Source: Daphnia carinata | Lineage: Eukaryota; Arthropoda; Branchiopoda; Diplostraca; Daphniidae | NCBI RefSeq assembly: GCF_022539665.2 | Contig: NC_081334.1 | Location: 4,806,424-4,870,423, forward strand | DNA length: 64,000 bases | Direction: 5' to 3' | Shown: piece after piece, positions 24,047-34,699 of the stretch | Layout of the letters: every line of letters starts with the position of its first letter | Numbering within the stretch: position 1 is the first letter of the stretch | The notes under the pieces: model-generated | Databases searched by the model: none | What the model was told of the DNA's origin: nothing | Seen by the model: the letters and a program-made list of their open reading frames with translations, nothing else | Translations under genes and position numbers: made by a program

Positions 24047-24364
24047 TTATTTCTTCACAATTTTCTTCTCTTGGCTTAGCTTATTTTCAGGATTCTCATT
24101 CAACAGTAGACATTTTCTTTCGAATGCTGCAATCAAATTATTACAATAAAGATTTTCTTGGGCTCGCAAGCATTGCCAATTGTTTGAAACACCAATCCCT
24201 ATCAGCTAATACCCAACTTCACCATCCTTCTCCTAATATGATATTTCAGATTCAGTTATAATCACAAGACGGTCAATTTATATTGACATATTAAATTTGG
24301 ATAAATTTCCAAACTAACCTCAGACCGAGAATTTCCCAACAATGTATTCTTCATCGTCTATGTC
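24047..24364 (-). pseudogene. HP1-type chromodomain gene fragment, broken (right copy)
   Basis: Inverted partner of the 6890-7203 relic. The exon-like piece at about 24321-24364 reads SDIDDEEYIVGKF before a frameshift. The second piece, 24047-24232 after an AG acceptor, reads EKDGEVGY, stop, LIGIGV, then QENLYCNNLIAAFERK and SQEKKIVKK before TAA. Compared with the left copy it keeps ENLxCNNLIAAFE better but has lost the start codon (ATG to ATA) and carries an internal stop. Both copies are therefore dead. The fact that each keeps different intact parts implies an ancestor that was functional before duplication. Confidence 0.7.
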
Positions 24365-24399
24365 ACTGAGCAGAGATGAAGCCTGATTTGACACCTTTT

Positions 24400-26440
24400 T
24401 TCCTTCATTATTTCAAGCATGGCAAAAAACACTTGGATTAGAAAGGCTACGGCGGGCGGAGCCACGTTTTTAAGCTCACCCTGCTTATGCTGGATGTTTA
24501 CTTAGAGAAGAAAACTGCCCTTTTGAATGCCATGCTTCATTTTTGACTGACAAGAGATGGAAATAAACAGTATTTCTCAGACAGGCCAATGAACGGAAAT
24601 TACTTGTAGGAATCTACGGGTTAAGTTATACGTTAACACTAACCTATGTTAAGTTACCGGATATTTTTTTTTCTTACCTCTTGCCTAAAAATTTTGCGCC
24701 CAAATGAAGAAAGCCTTTTTCTTTCTTGTCAGTTAAGCGCCAGAAAATGCCTCATGCTTCGTTGTCATACTTTTGCAAATAAGCCGTAATGCGAAACGAA
24801 AGCAGTAATCGGCACTAAACACCTGATTGGCTGTGATCTGGGGCTCACCACCCTCCCCCATGCCTCGGATGGTCCAATCACGGGATGACGGAGACATTTT
24901 CTACACCGGGGCGGTGGCAGGGCTCAGTTCGTGGGTCACACCGATAACCCTGTCGTCATTTTAGAAGATGGCAGGCTGGTCGCGAGGCAATATGTACTAC
25001 TTAGTACATAATCGCGCCTACAGTTTTCTATATGGAGAAAGTGTGCGTTGTCGCCACTAGGGCCTTGATTTGGTTGCTTTAGTGGTTAAACCACTAAAGT
25101 TAAACCAGTTAAACAATAATGCGTGTAGCGCATGTCTTTTAAATTAATGAAATTACTTGAAATAACATGAATTCGGTTGATGTAAATTTTTCCAATGACG
25201 TAATATGTACAATATAAATACTAATGTATATGTTACAATTATACATAGATATTTATATATATTACTATTATATATGTACGATACTATTATACATATAAAA
25301 TACTATAATATCTATTATATATATTTATTCTGCTTATATAATGAATATGTACAATTTGTGTGGTAATTGAAATAAAAAAATATAAAAGAAATTTTTTTTA
25401 ATTATTTGTCAGCTAAATTAATTGCAATAATTAGTTGATTAATTACAGTAAATAGCCCTTGGTAAGGGCTATCTATTTTTGTGTAATTGTTATTAACATT
25501 TTCAAAGGGAAAAAATCTTAAAGGCAAAATGTGTTTTTGTTGTTTTTCGATCTAAGGTTCTAATGGACGCAACTGATAAAAACAAAAAAATTGATGTTAC
25601 GCTTAAACTTTTCCTTTTCTGAAAATTTAACATAACTTTCATAGAATTAGATAGTTCTTGATAAGAGCTATCGATTGATGCAAAATTTGTCAATTTTGAC
25701 TGTTTATTTTCCTCATAAATAATTATTAAGGGATTTCATGATTTTAGAAAGGGGAGGGGGTGTGTGAAAAAGACGAAACTTTGCATTGATTGTTTGATGC
25801 TTAACCTTCGTCAAAACACGAAATCATTATAATATTTTTGTTGCTGGTGATTCCAGGAACAAGTTGTTATAAACGTTTATTTTTAGGATGCATTATTTAA
25901 TCCCAAAAATTACGTTTGAAAAGTGGTTTTTGATAAACCATTATGGCGGCCATTTTTTTACCGCGCCAAGTTCAAATTTTAAAAAGTGTAAATAAGTGTA
26001 AAAAATTGTAATTATAAGTACATATTTACATTTTGTTTGTGTCTATAGAATTTCAGTATTCTGTCTTAGATAGAAAATCTTAAATATTAACTAAGATAAG
26101 TTAAACAAATTTATTTCATGGGTTCTCATTTAATTTACAATTTTACGTGTCTTTTTCCACATTTCAGCGTGGAAAAACTCCAAGCAGACAATATTCCAAA
26201 AAAACAATTGACTAACGCCCTGCGCGTTTATCATGTACCCCATAAGAAAAAGTGCATCTGCAACTATGTACTACTTAGTACATATGTACTGAGACCATGT
26301 TGTGAAGATGGCGGATTCAATGAAACCAATTATAAAACAAAAGCCTTCCGAATTCTGATGATTAGCCAGAAAAATGATTGCACTTTCGTAAACAATCCAT
26401 CGACTTTTCCTTTAAACAAATAGCATCAATAAAACTAGAT
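24400..26440. other. AT-rich region with paired palindromes, no gene
   Basis: Outside the right arm. Contains a TA-rich tract (25200-25390) and two identical 20-bp palindromes, TATGTACTACTTAGTACATA, at 24991-25010 and 26265-26284. A GC-richer 100-bp piece lies at about 24835-24960. Short ORFs (25502-25693 -, 26118-26423 +) have no recognisable features. Confidence 0.5.
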
Positions 26441-26449
26441 AACTATACA

Positions 26450-26505
26450 AGATTTAGATTCGAAATTTAACATGAGATCACGAAAATGAAATTTGTTTTT
26501 ACGTG
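26450..26505 (+). repeat. Short direct repeat flanking the duplicated block (right copy)
   Basis: Partner of 6355-6415: TTTAGATTCGAAATTTAA, then TCACGAAAATGAAATTTGTT. It lies just before the gene-dense part of the window. Confidence 0.6.
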
Positions 26506-27075
26506 GTTTACGTGGTTACGTATGGTTTTCTAGTTATTTAAAATTTGAAAGCATGCATTTGAAAGCATGCCACAAACCAATTTTCATCATGCATGAAAGA
26601 AGATTGGGAAGCAACAATAACGTGGTTGAAAGTTATCACTTTTTAGAAAAGGAAACCACAAGTCGGTTTCTGGATAATGTTAACTTACTTAACGCAGCGA
26701 TACTGTACAGAGTATATCCTTTCTTTCTATGTGCATTTCTTCTCAGTTGATGTTTGGCTGATTTTGCAGCAACTGTGTTAAAGACATTTCTTTGTCGTGC
26801 CATTCGGCCGTGGTTATACTTTAAATAATTCTTAAAAGTTCTTCTAATGGTATTTCGCTTCCACAAGACTTTACGACTGACTTTTCTCGGAGTCAATGTC
26901 GTGATTATGGTAAACTGTTTCGAAAAATCTTAAGGTTGGCGTAAAGTGCTTCCCACTCGTCACTAAGCAAACGAAGATTCTGAAGCCTTCAGCACAGAAT
27001 TTTAAATATTATGAAACAAAACATAATGTCTGGTGATGTGCTAGTCATTTTTACTAAATGTTTGTGTAAATACAG

Positions 27076-27931
27076 TTGACAGGTATAGCACTACTAGCGC
27101 TGTCTGCGAGGTCAATAGTTCAACGTCAAGAATTTAGGAAAGAATCGGACACTAATAAACTGATGGTTGATTGGGACAACAATGCTACTCTGAAAATGCT
27201 TATAATGGCTACTATGATCAGTATCCTGCTTATATGCCTTAGTTTCTTCGGTTTCTGCGGAGCTTACAGTGACAAAAAGTGCATCGTTTTTTATGTAAGA
27301 CTACAAAACAAAACACAAGTATAATTTTTATTACATATATCTTTTTTTGGGGGTTTACTGATATATCTGCACTGGTTCGTTTTCTTCTTCCGCCAGTATC
27401 TTGTTTTCGCATCGTTGAATCTTGGAACAGTTATTTTAGGCGGAACAATAGTTCTTCGTTTCTCCAATATTCCGCAGGACAGGCTAAGCGAGCACATGGC
27501 CGAATACAGCAATAATCAAACTTCGAGAGATCTTGTAGATAAAATTCGAGAAACTCTTGGATGTTGTCTTGTCCATAATATGAACAATCAAGAGGAACTA
27601 GAATCTGCCATAGAAAATAAAATTTTGACAGCCTCATGCTGTGTTTCTCATCAGCAAGATAAGTGTGGTCAATTTTTGAGGGATAAGTCTGTTCGGTTAA
27701 TGGGATGGAAAGGTGTCAATGGAACCGTTTTTACAAAGGTAATTATTAGTTGCTGTGATTAACCAATTTTTGTAACTTTAACTGATTTGTTTTTCCTGAT
27801 AGGGATGTATAGCACAAATCGAAGACATGAGTGAGCGCGTCTCCGAATTCATATTGCCATTTTTTATCTTCATGGGATGTCTCGGCTTAACAGCCATATT
27901 GCTGTCCACAGCTTTATGTTGTGGAATCTAA
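27076..27931 (+). CDS. Tetraspanin (first exon not found)
   Basis: Exons 27076-27294, 27397-27738 and 27803-27931 keep phase 0 at every junction and give 229 codons ending in TAA. The peptide has the second half of TM1 (GIALLALSARSIV), TM2 followed by GFCGAYSDKKC, TM3 (SLNLGTVILGGTIVLRF), a large extracellular loop with LGCC, SCC, DKC and KGC cysteines, and TM4 (FFIFMGCLGLTAILLS). This is the four-TM plan of tetraspanins with the CCG-type motif displaced to GCC. Tetraspanins organise membrane microdomains with integrins and other partners. The first exon, with the start codon and first half of TM1, should lie upstream of the AG at 27075; I could not find it in 26500-27060, so the gene may be 5'-incomplete or have a distant exon. 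It runs tail to tail with ENGase. Confidence 0.88.
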
Positions 27932-28562
27932 ATAATTAATAGTACTGTCACGCAATTTTAGGTTCAATTTCTCCTGTTAACTTTTGCAATAGAACTTACG
28001 GTTTAAAACGCAGGATACCTTAATCATTTCCCGAATCTAACCAACACGTATCTTTAAATGAAAGTCTTGATCTTGAGGTGTGACATGTGTTATTGATCTT
28101 TTTCGTTGACACGTAATCTTTTACACGTTTGCAGGTCGCAGTTGCCTAAACAAGTTTTCAAAATGTTTGCATTACAAAAATTCACGGAAACCTCCCTTTG
28201 CCACTTCCAAAGGAAAATTTTTTTTCCGATAACGATAAAAAAAAAATATCGAGAAATGATAAAGAAAGCAGAGTCAACTTTTAACTAACGGCCCTCTTTC
28301 CTTGGCAGCTAGATTTGGCTTAAACAAAAACAGAACTTCATTTAGAAATACTAATGAGGTAAAAGTGTGTGCATGCATGACAGATAACGAGAAAAAACAC
28401 ATACCTTTTCGTTTGTTTTTGCATGCTTTGATTTTCTTCTAGGACTTGTTAATGCAATGTATCCGACAGCATAAATTTCAGTTCAGAAGCAGCTCAAATA
28501 ACCGATTTTGCAATCTGTTTCACCTTTGCTTTCAAGACTAATGCTGTTTAGTTGTACGCCAT
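27932..28562. other. Convergent intergenic space, tetraspanin/ENGase
   Basis: About 630 bp of AT-rich DNA between two convergent stop codons. The small frame at 28106-28288 has no recognisable features. The two 3' UTRs presumably lie here; no clear AATAAA was chosen for either gene. Confidence 0.5.
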
Positions 28563-30763
28563 TTACAACTTGCTCAGCCAACGTAATCTGAAATAGTCTT
28601 CGGTTGCAAAACTGAGATTACCAGGAGAACAGAAAAAATTCGACAGAAATGGGCTAAAGCCAATAACAAACCTTATATCCCAGCCGGATGAATTTGCCTT
28701 AGAACGAAAAAGGCTTCCATCAATATAGTCGCATTGGGAATCGATTGCTATCGAAGAAACAATCGGCGTGGTTCGGCATTCGTTATCTGCAGCCGAACGA
28801 AATTGATCCATACACGGAACAAGAGGACACGAAATACTACTAGATGACAAAATGTGAATTATTCCAATCTTCCTGAACGGTTGTACAACCAGAAAATATT
28901 TACGTTTTTTGGAACGTATTAGGTAGCATAAAACATAGTTTGAGGAGCAAAGGCTGTTTGTTACTCGTTTTCAAGACGATTGCCAATGTCATTGGCCGGA
29001 TAACAGGAATTTCACAGAAGAATAACCTATATGGAATAACACAATGAAAAATGTAGTGGCACGAGGAAGTAGCACGTGGAAATAAAAAAATTCAATTACG
29101 GAAACACTGCATCGGTAGGGCTTTGAATATTCAAGCATCCCCCACCATTAAAGGCATCAGCATTACACACTTCCTGCTTTCCAAAAGTGCTTTTGGATCC
29201 ACATCTGAAAACGTCAAAAATGTCTCCTTTAATTTCAAATAGTCCGCGAACAGCAGCCAGGCATGGCTGCAGTTGTTGGCGAGACATGTTATGCCATGGC
29301 TTGCTGTCTACCAACTAGAAAAAAAAAGACGCATCAGGATGTATGAATTTGATCATTGGTAAACAATATAAAACAATTTACCTGTCCACCGTCGTACTTC
29401 CCTTGACCATATCCGGGACAGAAACTTGTACGAATAGGTAACGAGTTCGTTCCATGTAAATTCATGTAGGGAAACAGAAGCGACCAAAATTTGAAGCTGA
29501 GCTCTTTAAATTGTTCAATAGGGTGACATTCGTAAATCCAGCCAGGAGCAAAAACCGCGGCAGAAAGATTGTGCTGCCTTACAACGGAAAAGGCTGCATC
29601 TGTATTGAATCCACCGCCTCCGAAGCAATTTCGTCCAAAAACGTCGATACCAACATACACATCGAATATTCTTTCTCCGGCCACAATGGCAGATTTCGTC
29701 AAATTTGCTGGCTCCCATACATAATTTAAGAAGATTCCATCACAAGAATCGAAAAAGTCTCTGAATAGTGACAGTAAAAATATTTGAAACAAAACATTAA
29801 TGATAAAAACATTTTTAATAATTTAAAACGATTTGAGTCGGGTAAAGATAAGGAAGAGAAAGAATGCAAATGGTTATTACTTATTTTTTGCATTTAGTTC
29901 ATTCTGCCAATCCAGTTTTCCATCTTTAGTAACACTATCATACCAAATTATCTTGCCGCAATTTCCAGCGAAAACAAGTTCTTGTTTCAAGCGACGAAGA
30001 AAGTATAAAATATTATCTACTACCATTTTCTCCAATGAGTTTTCAATATTGATAAGCCAGCCATCACAATTATGGTACAGTGTTAAATCAGTTATTGAAC
30101 TGACAAACTCATTGACTGCATCTTTAGATGAAAATACTTCCTTGCAAATGGTAGTTCCCTCATCCCATTCTGTGATTATAGTACCTGTGCAGAAAAATAA
30201 GGTATACAATAAGTCAAGTACAAAGGTAATTTAACTTTTTATGCAAGGCACCCAGAATAGGGACCCCATGAAGGTGGGCTGCATGGATCCAGCAGGGTGG
30301 CGGAACGGTAATGAAATGATGGCTGAAGTAGACAAAAATATCAACAATGCCCCACTGAATGAAACTGTATGCCTCAGCATTTGAACATCCTTCAATGAAA
30401 CTTAGATCAAAAGAACAAAAATTAAGATTAAGGATCATTAACACGAAAACTTGCTCAATTATTTACCTATCTTCAAGGTAGCCACCTTTTTAAACATATT
30501 GAATTAGAATAAAACATTCAGTAAGTTTACAGAAAGAATTTGTCATGTCAAAATAACACCTCACCCTTCATATCGTGACAGATAATAGTTTTAGGTACAT
30601 TATTTGTGGACTGTTCCCTAAAACTTCCACCTGGTTCAGTAGCTGTAAAACACTGCTGCCCAAACTGGGATCTTGAACGATCAATGAGAGGCTTCCAGGA
30701 TTTTAATTCATCAAGTGAACGAATTGGAACTGATAAAGCTCCCTTGTAAAATTCTTCACCCAT
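28563..30763 (-). CDS. Cytosolic endo-beta-N-acetylglucosaminidase (GH85)
   Basis: Nine exons: 30565-30763, 30467-30485, 30252-30400, 29881-30184, 29382-29760, 29100-29314, 28904-29026, 28672-28839, 28563-28587. Phases close exactly to 526 codons plus TAA. The enzyme hydrolyses the GlcNAc-GlcNAc core bond of free N-glycans in the cytosol. Family marks are VPIRSLDELKSWKP near the start, IVDIFVYFSHHFITVPP, GALHK replaced on splicing by LGTIITEW, the catalytic GWLINIEN (Asn168 and Glu170, the GH85 Asn/Glu pair), IIWYDSVTKDGKLDWQNELN, FLNYVWEP and FGGGGFNTD. A C-terminal beta-rich part has GGGCLNIQ then IRPMTLAIVLK. Exon 2 is only 19 bp. The gene is shorter than the vertebrate enzyme (about 740 residues) because the far C-terminus ends early. 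It is divergent from RFC3. Confidence 0.95.
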
Positions 30764-31605
30764 TATTTAGTTGGCAATTGTTAGTTTAAAAACCCAAATT
30801 CACACTTTTCACAGGTGAGATGTTTCTCAAATGGAAAAACCTGGTTTATGAGTCACTTACGAATCTGGTGTACCTTGTGTCAGTGCCATAGACTAGTCTA
30901 GCAAGAGGATGAGGCTTTTTCATGATTTCAAGTTTGGCACTATACAATTTTGCATTACGCAATTCTTTTTCTTTTACTTATAACCAATTCCGGATGCTGT
31001 GTCGAAAACTTCCGAATTGTGTCTAAAGAATTGTTTGTTTGTTTTCCATAGGCGGGTTAGGACGAAAGGGGGTTTTAATTTATTTAACGCACGAATATTT
31101 GGCCCATTAAAGAAATGTTTTGGAATACTAAAGATTAAGACATCCTGCTTCTTCTACAATTCTGGAGTCTATTCTAAGTCTTCTAATTTTTAATATTAAA
31201 CTGTAGTACATTTTAAAGTTACTGTACCTTCAACAAAAACAAAAAGAAAATCGATTAAAATCACCCCAGGCTTTGACTTTAATTAATTCTCATTACGAAA
31301 TCATGTAGAGTTTAATTGTATCCACCATTCGTGTTCTAGTAAGCTGCAAAATGAGAAAAAATTCAAATATTAAGAAAAAAAAAGTCACATTCCAAAGTAA
31401 TTAGGCAACGCAGCTCTCCGCAGTGAAAAAAAAAAACAAATAATAAAAAGGCGCGAAAGGAAAGAGGTTGTCTGCTTTTTGGCTCTGAAATTGTTTAACG
31501 TGTTCGCTCGCATTCCTCAGTTTGGATTGAAAAGTATCAATTCCTCAGCTGCTTGTTGTTACTTATATTTTCTCGTTTGGCTCAGAGTACACCTTTTCAA
31601 TCAAA
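30764..31605. other. Divergent promoter space between ENGase and RFC3
   Basis: About 840 bp between the two start codons. It contains an E2F-like box near RFC3 (31450-31458). A short plus frame (30999-31193) shows no domain. The GTTAGGCAACGCAG-like string near 6436 recurs as TTAGGCAACGCAGC at about 31400, probably a small dispersed repeat. Confidence 0.5.
31450..31458 (-). promoter_or_regulatory. E2F-like site upstream of RFC3
   Basis: GGCGCGAAA (reverse complement TTTCGCGCC) lies about 150 bp upstream of the RFC3 start codon. E2F/DP commonly controls replication genes through TTTSGCGC sites, so the position fits, but a single match in a short sequence is weak evidence. Confidence 0.45.
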
Positions 31606-33076
31606 ATGAGTCTTTGGGTAGATAAATATCGTCCCAGCACTCTTGCAAAATTAGACTTTCACCGTGAACAAGCCGAGCGCTTAGAAAAAATGGTTGCCAA
31701 AGGAAATTTTCCTCATTTGCTCATTTACGGTCCTCCCGGAGCCGGAAAAAAAACTAGGGTGATGGCCCTTCTTAGGGAACTATATGGACCTGGAGTGGAA
31801 AAGCTACGCATGGAACACCAGAATTTTACTGTAACCATTTTCACTATATTTTTTTTGTCAGACATCATGTTAAAAAGTATATAATGATCTGTTTTAGACC
31901 CCATCTAATAAGAAAATCGAAGTCATGACAATTGCAAGCAACTATCACATTGAAATTAATCCAAATGATGCTGGTATCTATGACAGAATTGTAATTCAAG
32001 AAATGATCAAGAACATTGCTCAAGCACAACAATTGGATATTGGTGGCCAGAGAGAATTTAAAGGTCTTAACTATTTCATGAAAGCAGAAAATTTTTGTTC
32101 TAGTATCTAAAATAAAATTCTTTTATAGTTGTTGTTTTGACCGAAGTTGATAAACTAACCAAAGATGCCCAGCATGCACTGAGAAGAACAATGGAAAAAT
32201 ACATGGCCACCTGCCGAATCATCCTTTGTGCCAATTCTACTTCTAAAATTATTGGACCACTCCAAAGCAGATGTCTTGGAATAAGAATTCCAGCTCCCTC
32301 TCATGAAGATGTCATTAAAGTTTTGCAGGTTGTTACCAATAGAAATTGAAGATAAATTGCTAACCTATCAATACCAGGAGTCACATACTTTTCAATAATT
32401 TGATTTGTCAGAACAGATGGTAAGCAAAAAAGAAGGAATTAATTTACCTGATGAATTTGCGATACGTTTAGCAGAAAAATCTGAAAGGAATCTAAGAAGA
32501 GCACTACTAATGTTGGAGGCTTGTAAAGTACAGCAGTAGGTTTAGTATTACTGTATTTGAGAACACCTTTTAAACTGCTTATTAGTAACACTTACTATTC
32601 GTAACATTTTAGATATCCCTTCACCGCTAAGCAAGAAATAGTCGAGCCCGATTGGGAAGCGTATCTTCGAGAAACAGGACAAAAGATGGTCTCCGAACAA
32701 AGCCCAAAAGCCTTATTAGAAGTGCGAGGAAGAATCTATGAACTCTTATCGCATTGCATTGCGCCGGAAATGATAATCAAGGTGAAATTAATATTGTTGA
32801 CAATTAAGCATCATAATATTTATTAACTTTCTCGTTGTTTTTTTTTTTAATTTTTTCTATCATTCATTCTTTCTCTTTTTTTTTCAGAAACTTCTTAGAG
32901 AAATCCTAAAAAATTGTGATGGCCAATTAAAGGCTGAAATAACTTCTATGGCTGCATATTATGAACACCGTCTATGTCTTGGAAGCAAAGTTATCTTTCA
33001 CATTGAGGCGTTCGTTGCAAAATTCATGGCTATCTACAAAAGATTTTTGGAAGAAAGCTTCGCAAATATGATGTAA
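31606..33076 (+). CDS. RFC3: Replication factor C subunit 3
   Basis: Six exons: 31606-31830, 31898-32063, 32129-32328, 32417-32535, 32613-32781, 32888-33076. They give 355 residues, against 356 in human RFC3. RFC3 is an AAA+ subunit of the pentameric clamp loader that opens PCNA and places it on primer-template DNA in the nucleus. Visible marks are the N-terminal [10 protein letters not shown], Walker [10 protein letters not shown] (42-50), the Walker-B-region [20 protein letters not shown], the sensor-1 stretch [10 protein letters not shown], the SRC motif [12 protein letters not shown] and a collar domain ending [13 protein letters not shown] and [11 protein letters not shown]. At exon 4 an AG ten bases earlier (32406) would break the frame, and the AG at 32416 restores the family match [11 protein letters not shown]. 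The start is the family start codon and follows an E2F-like box. Confidence 0.97.
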
Positions 33077-33295
33077 CACCGAAGTGGTTTACATTTTGCC
33101 TTCACTTAGAAAAATTTCGAGATAACGCGGATTATACACTTGGGCATCAATTCAACTCTTCTGAATTTCTTATTGTTCAACAAGCATCTAAATTACAGTA
33201 CAATTCAAGCTTTTGCCTTGTTTACCAAATGGAAATAGTCCAACTCAGCCATTAGTAATGGCTTATTCTTACATGTATTATTTTGATCAGTTCCT

Positions 33296-34699
33296 CTAAA
33301 ATTTGTCACAGAATTCGTTCATAAATTTACGGCTAGTTTCATAGGCCAAAAATAAGGCTCCGGTGCCAGGAAACGTCCTAATTATTGTCGGACCTAATCC
33401 ATTGTACAGGGCCATTACACCTTCAAAATAACGGACCGTTGATTATGTTAAGCGGAAAAAAAAAGAAAAACATACAGCCTTACCTTCCGTCCGGGCAATG
33501 TGGAAGAGCATTTTCATCATAGGCTGGGATGCTGCTTGGCTGACTTGTACGCGGCTCTTTATAACATCAAACGGGAAAATTGCAACCCATAAAGAAATTC
33601 CGCCAACACCACCACAAACAATTGTTCTAACGGCTCCTTTACATTCAAATAACAATGTCGTTATTATTTATAGTATCAATTTATATATGATGTCACAAAC
33701 TGAAAACTTTACAACCTATTTCGTCTTTGGTTTTGCCAGGTGGAGTGAGAAGATGCCGGCACAGCTCGTAACCACCAAAGAAACAAAAGTATCCTGTACA
33801 TGGACTACAGTATAACATAACTTTAAAAATAATTTTCCAATGCAGTTTTCTTTGATACCTGGCATTTCTCTTGCAAAAGTAGGAACAAGGCCACGAAACA
33901 TTCCTTTAAATCCTTCATTTTTTATAATTTCCCTTGTTATTGTCCACGGGCCTACAGATTTTGCCTGTAATCATTAATTTTCTCTTTATCTGGTAATGTA
34001 AGCAAGTAAAAGTGTTGCAAACCTTAGATTTTCCATTTGCCAAGCCTTGTGTTTCCTGAAGTGCTTGCAACCTGCATTTAACTAACTCTGTGGGACACAA
34101 AGTAAGTGAAGAGAAGAATGCTGCAAAGAAGCCAGCAGATGCATTAGCCAATGGGCTAAGATCTTGCACTTTCTGTAATGATATAATAGACAAGTTTCAT
34201 TTACAAGATGTAGTTTTTCTATGCTTATATACTATTACAGGTATGTCAATGGCCCAAGCTACAGCTTTTTGGCAAACCCCATACCCAGCAAAGAGAACCG
34301 AGTTTTCTGCAATATTAGCTGCCAAAGCTGGTACCGTTCCTGCATAAAGACCTCTAATTCCATCTTTTGCAAACGTTGTTTTGAAACAACTAAACATGTT
34401 GTTATATAAAGCTGTAGATAAAAAATAAAAAACATCAAACAGAAAATCACTGTGAAATATTTAAGGTACTTACTTGGGAATGTTTGCATTTTCACTTTCA
34501 CTGTGTCGAGTGACTGTCCAACAAAAACATTGGCCGCCCCACCTGATTAGAGTAAAATATAAACATGAAAAGAGCACTAAAATTGGATTAAAAATTAATA
34601 GCTATTACCAAGTGATCCTGCAATGAGGTCAACAGTTGCTTCACGGAACTTGCTGCGTTCATTACTGCTTAGAAGTTTTGCGCTAGTTGAAGACTCCAT
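33296..34699 (-). CDS. SLC25A15: Mitochondrial ornithine transporter (SLC25A15/ORC type)
   Basis: Eight exons: 34609-34699, 34474-34542, 34239-34411, 34023-34172, 33859-33964, 33716-33793, 33484-33636, 33296-33420. They give 314 residues with all phases consistent. The carrier exchanges ornithine and citrulline or other basic amino acids across the inner mitochondrial membrane. Family marks are [74 protein letters not shown] and [12 protein letters not shown]. The three-fold carrier signature PxDxxK is intact in repeats 2 (138-143) and 3 (244-249). In repeat 1 the proline is replaced by serine (SLDTVK, 41-46), which is unusual. The gene is tail to tail with RFC3, with 220 bp between stop codons. 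Confidence 0.95.

Larger units (their letters stand above)
18490..24400 (-). repeat. Right arm of the decayed inverted duplication
   Basis: Reverse-complement partner of 6855-14040 (segment pairs are listed under the left arm). Between 19065 and 20955 it holds about 1.9 kb that is not in the left arm and carries its own repeat family (see 19430-20510). From 21260 to 23460 correspondence with the left arm is weak or absent, and no gene is supported there. Confidence 0.85.

Noticed and set aside
26636-26896. 86-codon basic minus-strand ORF, ribosomal protein-like composition
   Set aside because: It begins with TTG, I could not match it to a ribosomal protein family, and it has no splice neighbours.
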